From assembly GCA_025200525.1 (NCBI GenBank), contig CM045758.1, forward strand, positions 59,305,649 to 59,369,648: 64,000 bases of DNA, in the 5' to 3' direction. Positions 45,731-56,674 of this stretch are shown piece by piece; the stretch's first letter is position 1; the number at the start of each line of letters is the position of its first letter. Origin of the DNA: Camellia lanceoleosa. Lineage: Eukaryota; Streptophyta; Magnoliopsida; Ericales; Theaceae. Below the pieces are notes generated by a model. It saw only the letters and a program-made list of their open reading frames with translations, made no database searches and was not told the origin of the DNA. The position numbers were made by a program, and so were the translations under genes.

Positions 45731-46950
45731 AACGTATAGCTTGATCCGCTCAAAAGTGAATTAACACCGATCATCCCATCGGAATTTTTTTCCTTTCTTT
45801 AGGAGATCAAATAGTGGTTCACAAGTCCATGTTAATTTTAAAATAAACCATCTTATGAATTGCACTTTACCCAGAAAGCCTCGCACTTCCTTTTTAGTCT
45901 TTGGTGTTGGCATTTCTAGGATGGCCTTGATTTTGGAAGGATCTACCTTGATGCCCCTTTTTGTGATAAAAAAACCCAGCATTTTCCCTATTGTTACGTT
46001 GAAAGTACACTTCTGCGGATTCAACCTCAGTCTGTATTCTCTGATTCGTTGAAAGAATTTCTTCAAGGCAATGTAGTTGCCCTCTCTTTCTCTAGACTTG
46101 ACAAATCATGTCATCTACGTACACCTCGACGTCTTTGTGGATCATATCATGTAGAATAGTGGTTACAACTCGTTGATAGGTAGCCCTGACATTCTTCAAC
46201 CTAAACGGCATCACCCTATAGCAGTAGGTTCCCCACAGTGTAGTGAAGGCAGTTTTCTCTCTATCTTCGGGCGCCATCAAAATCTAGTTATACCCGAAAA
46301 ATCCATCCATGAAGGAGAGCAATGCATGACCCGCGGTGAAGTCCACTAATTCATCGATGTGCAGTAGAGGAAAGTCGTCCTTCGGACTGACTCTGTTCAG
46401 ATCTCTAAACTCCACATACACCCGAATTTTGTCGTCTTCCTTTGGCACTGGAACGATGTTGGCCAACCAAGTTGGATACTCAAATACTAGCAAGAACCCT
46501 GCGTCTAATCTACTTGGTGACCTCTTCTTTAATCTTCAAAGCCCAATTCAGATGTATTCTCCACAACTTCTGTTTGATGGGTAGGGCCTCGTGGTCGAGA
46601 GGGATCCGATGCCGTATAATCTCAGGATTGATTCCAGACATGTCTTCATAGGCCCACGCGAAAACATCTTTGAAATCTTTTAATAAAGCGACGAAGCACT
46701 CGAGTTCCTCTGAAGACAACGTGGATCCGATCTGGACCAGACGTGGATCCTTCTCAGTACCCACATTAAAAGCAATGATTTCATCAGCGAGGGGTTTTGC
46801 AAACCTCTCCTCCTCTCGATTAATCAAATTTTTTAAAACCAGAGAAATTCTTTCCCCATCGTTTTCATTAAAATTTTGAAAATCACGATCAATGTAATAA
46901 ATAAGCAACATAAAGAAATACTCAGAATCTGCAGCGGCATTCTCATTCAC
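45731..46950 (-). pseudogene. pol: Reverse transcriptase of the 42-kb element
   Basis: The N-terminal part at 46950-46510 carries FKDVFAWAYEDMSGINPEI. The palm follows with FEYPTWLANIVPVPK, EFRDLNRVSPKDDFPLLHID, LSFMDGFFGYN, a TAG where Gln is usual (46281-46283), then MAPEDREKTAFTTLWGTYCY and the catalytic YVDDMI at about 46110-46090. A frameshift follows directly, and the thumb (FFQRIREYRLRLNPQKC, GFFITKRGIKVD) is in another frame at 46066-45761. All catalytic residues are present, but the frame is broken at least three times. Confidence 0.88.
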
Positions 46951-47411
46951 AAGGTCAGCTCATCTAGTTCTTCGGTTACACTTGACTCAAAGGAAAAAGA
47001 AAAGGATGACCTGGACAAAACCTTGGCATCCGGCTTATCAACCCTAGGAATACCAGACCTAGACTTAGAAGAATCGGAATCTGATTCCGACTCCACAGAC
47101 TCTGAGAAATCAGATTCTAGTTCACTACCTGGCTCAGAACTGCTAGATAGGTAGCCCTCCTCCAGCTGCCAAACGAGAGACGGTGCGTCAGATGTATCCA
47201 AAATACTGCTAGAAGGGTTCACACCCGGTTGGTCCTCGATCATGGAAACAGCCAGGTTATCCCCCAAGCTCTCTAAGTCTATCGGAGGATCTGAAAGAAG
47301 ACATGCCAACGCTGCCCCTACTTCAAGCTCGTTGCTGTCGAAATCACTTTCTATGCTCCGCTCAGCTTCAGCGGTAAGTTTAACCTTTTCCTTTGTATCA
47401 CTGTCTTGCAG
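46947..47411 (-). pseudogene. Acidic linker between protease and RT
   Basis: An open stretch rich in Ser, Glu and Asp (LESDFSESVESESDSDSSKS) follows the protease frame after one stop at 47412-47414 and precedes RT after a one-base frame change near 46950. Linkers of this kind are common in Ogre-like polyproteins. No fold is recognised. Confidence 0.55.
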
Positions 47412-48317
47412 CTACAAGTCAAAGAAAATTTCAAAGCCAGGAACCCGCTGCTTCTTAGAGTTGAACCAGGGTTTGGGGAAACTGCAAAATGGAAAGTCTT
47501 CTCTCCCCTGAACAAAATATCCATTTAGGGTTCCCCGGATTGGTTTGTGCACTAGCTCATAACGCTTCCTAATCTGCTTGGCTCTAGTTCTGTCTGCCAT
47601 CTCGTTCCCTTTCCTAACCCAATCCTCTTTGGTGGACGTGTAGCCAAGACGAAAGTCATGAGGGTTATGTGGCACATCGGCCAATGCAGTGCCGCCCTTC
47701 AGGCCACTTCTTCTCAACCCCATTCCTGGTATGTGTTGGAGCTTGTTCATGAAATAGATTGATTGGGCACTAACATACAAGCCCTCATCAGCTGCCAAGA
47801 TGGTTTGCACTGCTTGGGCCTCAGCTAGGGTAAATCCAAAGATGAAAACATCCTCCTCACCATGAATAATTTCCAGCACAGGTGTAGTTACCTCTGGCGG
47901 AGGATGTATAGATGAATTCCTAAACACAATAGCCATCCCTTTCCCATGGGGGTATTTCAGTATTTGGTGGAGAGTAGAGGAGACAGTTTTTACTTGGTGC
48001 AGCCATGACCTTCCTAGCAATAGATTGAAAGTGGCCGACACATCCAGAACATAGAACTCAATATCCTGTTGAGCTGGGCCCACTTGAACTCTGATCTGTA
48101 CTGTGCATATCACCTCTCTGCTGGTGTTGTCATATGCATGAATCACCTGGGCTATAGGCACGAAATCTACTGGTTTCAGGCTGATGGCATAAGCTGTGCA
48201 TGATGGACAAACATTGATAGTCGACCCTGTATCGACCAATACCACTAGCACCCACCTGTCTCTGCACTCAACTGAGATGTATAGAGGTCTGTTGTGTGTT
48301 GAGCCCTTTGGTGGCAA
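47412..48317 (-). pseudogene. pro: Aspartic protease with a G-patch-like tail, 42-kb element
   Basis: The active site is VLVDTGSTINVCPS (about 48240). The second motif FNLLLGRSWLHQVK is at about 48020. The part after about 47750 reads IPGMGLRRSGLKGGTALADV and HDFRLGYTSTKEDW. This resembles the G-patch-like segment that follows the protease in Ogre elements; G-patch domains bind RNA. The 301-codon frame is open, ending EIFFDL, but the upstream and downstream parts of the polyprotein are interrupted. Confidence 0.85.
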
Positions 48318-48466
48318 TTTCTTGTCTGAGAAGGTTAGAGTCAGTGCAGCACCTCCCGGAAAGACAAACCCTACAAGCTGTTTAGAAGTTGATTAATGGA
48401 CAATTTGGATTTATCTATCGTTGATAGTACAGCTTGTCGGTGCACCCGAGAAGCCATGAGCAACCC

Positions 48467-49690
48467 CTAGATTGAAATGTCGGCTTGAATCTTCTTCAAC
48501 TGCTTCGGCACTGCCTCTTCTTCTAATTGTTTTTCCTTCTGCTTCTTAGCTTCCTTATCTTTCCCAGAGGCTTCAGCTTGGTCTAAATGTGGGGGTTTAA
48601 AATACCGTCCACTCCTCGTCATGTGGTCCACCTCTTCAGAGTACCAAGTATTGTTTGGCAAGGACTCTTTCCATTCCTCATCAATGTGGGCAAGATGCAG
48701 ATCATCATTTTTCCACCATACTCCTCCGGCAATTGACAAACAATTGTCTGGTTCTGATCTGATCATCCTCTCATTACAAGTATCCCCTATAGGGTGTTGA
48801 CCTATTCTAGCTTCCTGTTTGTTTTGATCCCTTTCTTTTTCAAACCACTTCAACGTGGCTTCTTGCTCTATATCAATAGTACTCACGGCACCCAGTTGTT
48901 GAGCTAAATTCTTAATGCCGGTGTTCTTCGGTAGTTTCCCCTTGTCTTTGGCCATTTCGGCCACCACAACTATTCTTACTTCCTTTTCTTCAGGTTTTGG
49001 TTGAGTTTCTTCCTCTCGGTCAGGTTCATCACTAAGCCACCCAGAGTTGTCTGTCGACTCATTTAGATCAAACTTGTTAATCTGCACGTCCCCCTGATCT
49101 TGTTCGTCGTGGAACTGTAGATTGTCTAAGTCTTCTTCTAGCTCTGCTAGATCATCCAGACCTTGGTTTGGGCCATCTTCTCGAACCACATTAACCTCCG
49201 TTACTGTCAGCAATACCACTTCGGGTTTGGCTTGATCCACTGGCACAATGTAACAGCAGGGGTCATACACCCCCTCAGATAAATCCGCAAAGCTTTTAGG
49301 CAACAGACTAACACTCTCCTCCAAGGCTAACCTCCCTTCTTCCACCATTGTCACCACCAGAGGTTCAGGTTGAGGTATGGATGTGTCCATCATGCACAAG
49401 TCCGTGCTTTCAAGAATAAACACAGATGGTTTGGGTGGTGGGAGGGGGTAATATATATGCTGGGGTCAGATAGGATGTCCAATGTATGTATTAGATTTAG
49501 GTGCTGGGGTGGAGGAACCTGGTTATGGGTTGGAAGAGGGTTGGTGGTTACATTTGGCTTTTGGAGTGGTGCTATCACCTTGTTGTCAATGAGATCTTGA
49601 ATCTCATGACACAGCCTGTGGCATTGGTTGGTGTCATGACCGTGCTACTGGTGAAAAGCGCAGTATTTGGCCGGATTGTGTTTAGGTGGG
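48467..49690 (-). pseudogene. Gag C-terminal region: zinc-knuckle-like motif and acidic linker
   Basis: Around 49690-49585 the minus strand gives KYCAFHQ-stop-HGHDTNQCH, a Cys/His motif like the gag knuckle of Tat elements. From 49423 to 48467 a 318-codon open frame encodes a charged, Glu/Asp-rich linker with WFEKERDQNKQEARIGQ and a basic end (KKQKEKQLEEEAVPKQLKK). It connects gag to protease. No enzyme motif is seen. Confidence 0.65.
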
Positions 49691-49794
49691 AGAGAATTGG
49701 GTAGTGGGCATTGTTCTAATGGATTGAGATGTCCCTTCTTGATCCGCACCCTTAGGGCTTGGGATAAAGGAATATATAATGGGGTAAAGACCCT

Positions 49795-50875
49795 TTAAGG
49801 TCGGGCTTGGTTGTTTGAGGTTTGTGGATTTGTACTGGCGAACAGGTTGGCAGTCTTGGCTATAGTGGTGACTACATTCACATCAGATGGCCGCGTAGAT
49901 GTGCTACCACTCATGGTTGCAATGAAACTGCAGGTAAAAGGCCTCTTAGGCTGCTCCTTCTCATCATTTATCAATCCCTGTTTCATTGCATCCTCAATCT
50001 GAACCCCTATCTCATGGAGCTCAGCGAACGTGAATAATGGCAAGACTATCATCTTCTGCAATAATCTCCCTTGCAGATTACGGACCACCATTCTAATTTG
50101 ATCGTTCTCGAATGACCTGATAGTCATCATTGAGGCCTTAACGCTCCACCTCATTACAAAGTCCGAGAAACTCGCCGTTGGCTCCTGACGGGTTGCTTCA
50201 AGATCACAGGTTGTGACCTCGATCTGGGTATTGTAGGAGTACTGTGCGACGAAGGCCTTAGCCATTTCCTCCCAACTCCATTTCACAGAGTCCTCCAGCT
50301 TTGCATACCAAGGTCCGGCCAAAAAACGACAGCTTTTGAAGTCTGGTGAGGCCCATGGGCCGTAGGATGTTTGAGAATAATCACAAATGGACCATGGAAT
50401 CCCCAGAGCCATCGAATCAATCTATGTGTGGCATCTTAAATTGATCCGACCAAGTTACTGCGGAGTCAATGTATCCGTCCTCGATGCCGGGGATTGAGTT
50501 CACCCCCTATGCCGGTTTGAAAAGCTTTTCCAGCTTGTTGACCTTCAGTACAGTGGGGTCAACCTCGAATTCAAATAGGGGCTCAGTTTGGTACACTGGT
50601 GCCTTGGAGGCTTGTGGTGGGATGGGGTTTACTGGAATACCGAGATTCTCTTGAACATTGGCAGTGATTCCGGGTGTTGGAATACCCACAGGGGGTGCAT
50701 GGGAAGCATAAGCTATTGCTTGCTGTGGTTGGTGTTGCTGTTGCCTGTTTATCACTTCGGTTTGCTGGGCTGTAACTTCAGCTTGGCGGGCCACATCTTG
50801 CTGCATAGTTTCAATGGTTTGTTGGAGATGATGAAGCAAGTCTTCCATACTAATCGGAGGATATTGTGCCATCAA
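49795..50875 (-). pseudogene. gag: Gag core of the 42-kb element
   Basis: The start is MMAQYPPISMEDLLHHLQQT at 50875, followed by a Gln-rich coiled stretch (ETMQQDVARQAEVTAQQTEV). Then FDGSGDSMVHL and MGLTRLQKLSFFGRTL appear in one frame, followed after a frameshift near 50300 by WYAKLEDSVKWSWEEMAKAF, SDFVMRWSVKASMM and VVRNLQGRLLQKM. These are the usual blocks of the retrotransposon gag capsid domain. Stops near 50505 and 50420 add to the decay. Confidence 0.85.
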
Positions 50876-51791
50876 AACTGGCGAATAATCTCTTATTGGA
50901 GTGGAAGTAGAAAGCTGAACTTGGCTGGACGCAGGTGAAGCAAAAGTGACTACTAGACTGGTGAATTATGCCTAACCCTCCTCTGTCTCATAACTGGTGG
51001 GAGTGAAGTAAACACTGGTTGTCCTCTGACAAGATCTTCGGATCGATAAAGTCTCCTAACATGGGTCCAGAGTGCTTGGGGAGTAACAGGACTGTCCAAA
51101 GCAATTGTGATTAACTACCTTGCAAAAAAAAAAAGCAAAAGGAAAGCGAAAATCAGAAATTGAATAGCACCCGAGCCCAGATATGAACAAAACATAGTTG
51201 TAATCGAAAGTTGTAGCACTGTACTCAACATTGAACTTTGCCCCCAAATCTGATACCCAAACTTGCAACTGATACATACATTACTGTAGAGCTTCACTCT
51301 AAAAGCACATACCAGTTAAGTGAGAGCCAAAACACCCCTATGATGGGGTAGGGTTACCCTATTCTAGTTTTGTCAAGAACTAGGGTTCACTATTCAAGCA
51401 AAGTGTTTCATACAATCTTACATTCGGGTAAGTAACCTGTCCTAGTTTGGAACAGTCTCTATGGCTTTCGATATGCAACTAGGCCAATTGGTCAAAAAGG
51501 GTACCTCAGCAAGACTACCTAATATACCTCTCACACCTAACATTGAGAAGTGAGCGGAGGATCAAACAGTATAGCGATAGTCCAGATCCAAGGGTTGTGT
51601 TGCCATTGGGGCAGAGCCTGCAACAGGTTAGCCTTTTGGCGAGTTTTTCCAAGTAAGCCTCCGGCAAACCGTTTAGGAATAGCAGATGGCAAACACAATG
51701 ACTTAGAAGCACTAATGCAAATGCAAATACAAAGAAACACATAAGTATAGATAAAATGTAATATCATGAGTTCGAGTCAAGTTCTCTAAAT
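50876..51791 (-). other. Untranslated leader of the 42-kb element
   Basis: Between the primer-binding site and gag there are about 900 bp without convincing coding sequence. There is an A run at 51124-51134. Short open frames are not supported by any motif. Confidence 0.6.
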
Positions 51792-51809
51792 TCCCCAACA
51801 GAGTCGCCA
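51792..51809 (-). other. Primer-binding site of the 42-kb element
   Basis: The minus strand reads TGGCGACTCTGTTGGGGA, five bases inside the 5' LTR edge at 51815. It fits the TGGCGACTCTGCTGGGGA-type site used by Ogre/Tat elements, described as tRNA-Arg primed. A copy of its first ten bases lies 195 bp inside the LTR. Confidence 0.85.
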
Positions 51810-51814
51810 AAAAC

Positions 51815-54800
51815 TGTAGCTCGGCTTTTTTCGCGCCCCCTTTCGGAAGCTTGAAAGAAAGCCCTATAGTTCGGACTCCTGTGATTCTAAATCTAATCTC
51901 ACAAGTGCAATGTGAAATTGGTAAACACCAAAGAATCCAAATCCGGCAAATCATTTTGGAAAATCGACTTTGAATTAAAATGCCAAAATTGGACTGCTTT
52001 GTTAGATACAAAGTTGCCACTTAAATATTTTTGGGAAATCTAGGAAACCCATGACTCGTGCCAAACGCCACATGTCCACCATCACCAAAGTTGCCTCTGC
52101 TCAAGAACTTAGGTACGAGAGTGGAAGGTCATGAATTGATCAGCCCCGCTCGCCCGATCAAAGATCGGCCTATACTAATCATGATATGATTTTTATGTAC
52201 ATTATGTGCTCTTGTTTCAGTTTATTAGGCTAGCATTACTATATGATGCGCACAAGCAAGTATAGACTAGTTTTCTTAAATTGGAACAACTCAATTTCAT
52301 GTTTGTTTTGTGAAAAGGGTTTGATTTTGCCACCTCAAGTGGGCTTAAAGTTTGCGAATTTGCCACTAGACATAGTGGGCTTAAACGTACATTCGTTGAA
52401 TCATTCTAATTCAAACAACAAGCCTTCACCCTCAGGCATTCATACAATTTATCAATTAAGCATTTAGACTCATGGCAAGCATGCTAGTCATAGTAATCAC
52501 TCACACTTATGCAAGTATGCTAAAGCGTTAAAAACTCACCTTGTACACCAAACTAATATGATATGAGTTAGAAAAATGCATGTTCCTAACTATACAAGAT
52601 GACTAAAGCAACACATGCAATAATGTAATTAATAGGCTCGGCTACTAATATGTTATTTGCAACAATTTGAGAGCATGCGTTTTAAACATGTATTCATCGA
52701 AGTACTGAAACAACAATGCGGTTTGAATGATGCGCCGAGCTTCGGTGCATGCAATACAAGATGAATGAAAGCAAGCATACAGTATGCTAATCGAAACATA
52801 TCCCTAATCTAACCATCAAAAACGGATAAATAAAAGGGAGAAAGATGTGGGGTTGGAAGACATACACATTATTACATTACGCTTTCATGAAGGAGAGTCT
52901 GAATGAATAATCTAGCTAACCATGCTAAGCTAAGCTTATTAAGCTAATTATTACAAAACTTGAATAAATAGCTAAACAAATTAACTAATTAATACAACAT
53001 TTGAAACGAACAATTAAGTAACTATCTAAGCTAATTAATTGAAAATGTAACTAGGCTAAGCTAATTAAATATTACAAAACCAACTAATTAGCTACAACTA
53101 ATTAGGCTAATTAAATATTACAACAGAATTTATTCACAACTATGACAATAATACTAATGAAATAATTAATTGCATTTGATAAGGACATAATGGAAGAAGG
53201 ATGAAGGTTGCATGCGCATCGCCTGAAAGCTACTATGTCTGCTCAGGCCATTTCTGTTTCACCTTCAGCCACTGCCTTTATTTCTACAAAACTACACTGC
53301 TGGCCACACACCAAGGGTCAGTCGTGCATCGCTGACAACCGGCCGGGTCTACAGATGACCGGTCGTGCATCAATTTGGTGCAAAGTTCTATTTCTGTGTT
53401 TTGAGGTGAAATCAGTGCATATAAAGCATTTTCAAGCTCTGTTTGTCCTTCCTTCCTTCCTTCTCTGTCATGGGACATCCTCGGAAGTGAGTTGGAATTA
53501 ATTCCAAAACCATCAATGAGCGATATGATTGCTTGATGATCTCTGATGCAATTTGGGACAAAAGTTGATAAAAAAAAAATGCAAAGAATAGGACCACCCC
53601 TCCCTCTTGTCATAGTATGAACTCAAAAAACAAAAGTTGCAACATTTCAAGAATCATCAAAATGTTATGAATTAGCATGTGACGACTTTTGACACAAGTA
53701 ACTTGGCATAACGTCCGGCCAAGTTGAAGCAATTTTAAGCCTTTTTCTTTAAGTGTGTTGATCCAAATTTTAAACCAATTTTATTAGGCATTTCCATTCT
53801 TTAGTCCATTTGTCCATAGTGATGTTAAAGTCCTCTAAACGAGAAGTGATGTCAAATAAGAGGTTCTTCTAAAGCATGATAGAAACACCACACCATTGGC
53901 AATGAATCTTTGGAATAATTAAGCCATTAAGTGGGAAACTTTCTTATATCATTTGAACAACCTCAATTGGTTGAAATCATTCTCAAGTATGAAAGAAATG
54001 AATGATAGATTGATTATTAAATTTAGACTCTCAAACATGGAAATGAGTAAAGAAAGCATAACAAGCAACAAGTATGCCAACTTATGAGATCACAAATGTA
54101 CTAAACAATGCATGAACCAATTGAAAAGGCCTAGACAACCTCAAAACAGCCCTTAGTACATGAAAATCAGAGGTAGAACATGCATGAAAAGAGCTTGGAA
54201 AGTTATACAATAAAAAGGAGAATTAAGGCTAGTAAGCAAGGATAAGGAGGAGTGGCTAACCCCTCCACTTTTGAAGCTTCAAAACATGATTTTTAGCCTT
54301 TCTAAACCTCTGAAAATCAGTGTAAATATCAAAGGAAAAGAGTGGAAAAGAGAAGGTTTGAGTTATAAGTAAAGGTATAGAAAGAGCAAGCTCTCTCTAC
54401 CCTTTTGGTAACTCTTCAAACCCAACTCCAAACACTTCAACTGAGCTCAAAACAATCCAAAATAGCAAGAACTATGAAGTAAGTGAAAGAAAAGAAGGCA
54501 ATAGAGAAGAAAACAACATTATACCTTTCAAAGGGTAAACTTGTTGTTGATGATTCAAACTTGACTTCAACTCACTCTCAAGCTTTAATTATGATTCTCC
54601 AATGTCAACCAAGGCTCTAAGGTGATCAAACAAGGTTGTGTATGGAGGATGGAGATGGTATAGACAAACTAGGTTAGCTCAAAGCTTGCTTGTAATGGAA
54701 GAAGGAGGAGACAAGAGCTCTCAAGGTGTATATATGACTTCTAGAATTTTGTTCAACCCTTAAAACAATCCCAGAGCTTCGTTTTTATAGAATTCGAGCT

Positions 54801-55132
54801 CAAAAGGTGATAAATATCTTCAAAAATGGACAGCTGGCGGCCTCCCGCCTAGAACAATATTTATCGCCATTGAAGGTCGGCCGGCCATCACTGATGCACG
54901 GCCGGGCCATGATGGCCTCCCTTGTTTTTTGGGTTCAAACTCAACTCAAGGTGGGAAAAGGTCCAAAAATGAAAATCACAAGTTCAAACAAGGTAAATGT
55001 TTGAAGATTTGAGGTTATTTCGGGAGCCTGATTGAATCTGAATCGCTGTGAATTCACAATTCAACTTTTGTCATCGAGTGTATTGAACCAAGCACCTAAG
55101 TCTTGCGAGCGGTCAAAAATGGGGTGTCTACA
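51815..55132 (-). mobile_element. 5' LTR of the 42-kb element (3318 bp)
   Basis: On the minus strand it runs from TGTAGACACCCCATTTTTGACC at 55132 to GAGCTACA at 51815. It matches the 3' LTR (12982-13557 plus 25070-27828) throughout. The minus-strand TATA box lies near 54730-54737; the GGCCGGCC module at 54870-54905 is about 140 bp upstream. A second GGCCG-containing block is at 53315-53385. It includes a PBS-like motif at 52010-52019. Confidence 0.9.
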
Positions 55133-55137
55133 GTGGG
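55133..55137. repeat. Target-site duplication GTGGG (right)
   Basis: Second copy of the duplication that flanks the 42-kb element. Confidence 0.9.
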
Positions 55138-56104
55138 CTTGTACCGGTGTTATGCTTTGGGCGACCAACCTACACAAAGCATATAGCAATATACATTGAA
55201 ACACATTGACTAAACGAATATTATATCTTCATTCAATTCCCTTTAATCTGTTTCTACCTTATTCTTTCTTTAATGTTATCTAAACAATGCTTAGGAATGC
55301 CTAGAGGATCATGAGAATGAAAGTACGCACTTGAAAGTGTTTTTCAAAAGTTGCTAAAACAAGGTAGTTCGCTTGAGCGCACCTTTGGTTGCTCGAGCGG
55401 TCTGCATGGTCTGCAAAAGTTCTACATGCTTGAAATCTAGGCCCAATCGTTGCTCGAGCCAAGTGCAATGAAAGGTACATTCACTCGAGCAAACATTTGG
55501 TCGCTCAAGCTATATACAATGCATTTTCAAAAACACCGGATACTCGTTAAGTGCGTTCGAGCGATGAGGTTGAATTCTGGGTTTTCTAGAATAGAATTTT
55601 GAGTTCCAAAACACAAGTTTTATGCCCAAAAGATTGCATGGCTGGTATAACTTGTAAAAACACTTTCCAAATGTTGAATACTTGATCATCTTCAAACCAT
55701 AAACCCAAAACCTTTTTCAATTATCAAAACAAAACCTAAAACTTCATAATTTTGCCATGCATATGACGAATCCAATTATTTTCTTTTAAAATATCAACAT
55801 TTGAAATAGTGAGTGTGAAATCATAAAGAACCACTAAAGATAACAGGTATAAACTCCATGCATGTAAAAGTTCTTTGGAAAATCAACTCAAAGATGATAA
55901 AATATGCATGCATGTCCTTGCTTAACCAATTCTCACCATAATCAAGTTAATTCTCCAATTACTCTTGCAAATTCTTAATTCTCATGTTGATTACATTTCC
56001 TAATTGGTTTAAATTCAAGAATTAGAGGAGAAATACATATCTAGGACTTGAATTTGAAGTTTAATGGGCTAATTCCCTCAATTTTCTCTTATTTTCTTTA
56101 GAAT

Positions 56105-56138
<34 letters not shown>

Positions 56139-56674
56139 AATTTTCAGCTCAAGATTATGAAATGAACTCAATCCATTCTTAAAACACACACACACACACA
56201 CATATATATAGATAGATTAGATTAGGCTAATTAAGTATACTTAAGACTAATTAATCTAGTTTAGTTCTAATTGATTTATTCTAATTATTTTAATCTGAAT
56301 CAAATTTTAATTAAACTTCCCTTATGGTTCTAAATATTCTAATTTGTCCATTAAATTAATCAATTTCGGTTTTTGAATCTGCTTGGGCCTTCAATTTCTA
56401 ATACAAAGTAGGCATTCTAATAGATATTCCACAATCAAATAGATATACACCAAAATTAAATACATAAACATGCAAATTCCCCTAATAAAATAATATGCAA
56501 TAATGATATGCATGTCGATGTCGTCACAGGTACCTAACCGCATAGGTTTTTGGACTTTCACCAAGGATATACAAGCCAACAATATACACCATAACCACAC
56601 TCCCTAACCAAATTCACAAAGGTATACAACCATTTTTCTCAAAACAATACATTTTCAATGTTTAAGTATGAAAC
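55138..56674 (-). mobile_element. Tekay-related LTR fragment, right half
   Basis: It continues 12430-12981 across the 42-kb insertion. It contains CTCGAG-type palindromes (55370-55560), a CT microsatellite (56108-56136) and a CA microsatellite (56184-56202). The last part, 56530-56672, is repeated at 57351-57505 inside the neighbouring Tekay LTR, so this is an older LTR of a related family into which the Tekay element at 56675 inserted. Confidence 0.55.
56108..56136. repeat. CT microsatellite
   Basis: Fourteen or so CT units. A CA microsatellite follows at 56184-56202. Confidence 0.95.

Larger units (their letters stand above)
12982..55132 (-). mobile_element. Composite Tat/Ogre element with nested insertions
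   Basis: This is one minus-oriented LTR retrotransposon bounded by GTGGG duplications. The 5' LTR is 51815-55132 (3318 bp). The 3' LTR is 12982-27828, which without its nested insert is about 3330 bp. The PBS is at 51792-51809 and the polypurine tract at 27829-27845. Gag-pro-pol runs from 50875 down to 43520. Two plus-strand antisense genes and a 45-bp repeat array lie between pol and the 3' LTR. Without the nested inserts (13558-25074 and 34189-42644) the element is about 22 kb, a size typical of Ogre-like elements. The archaeal-type second RNase H and a G-patch-like segment after the protease support the Tat/Ogre assignment. Coding regions carry many stops. Confidence 0.85.
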
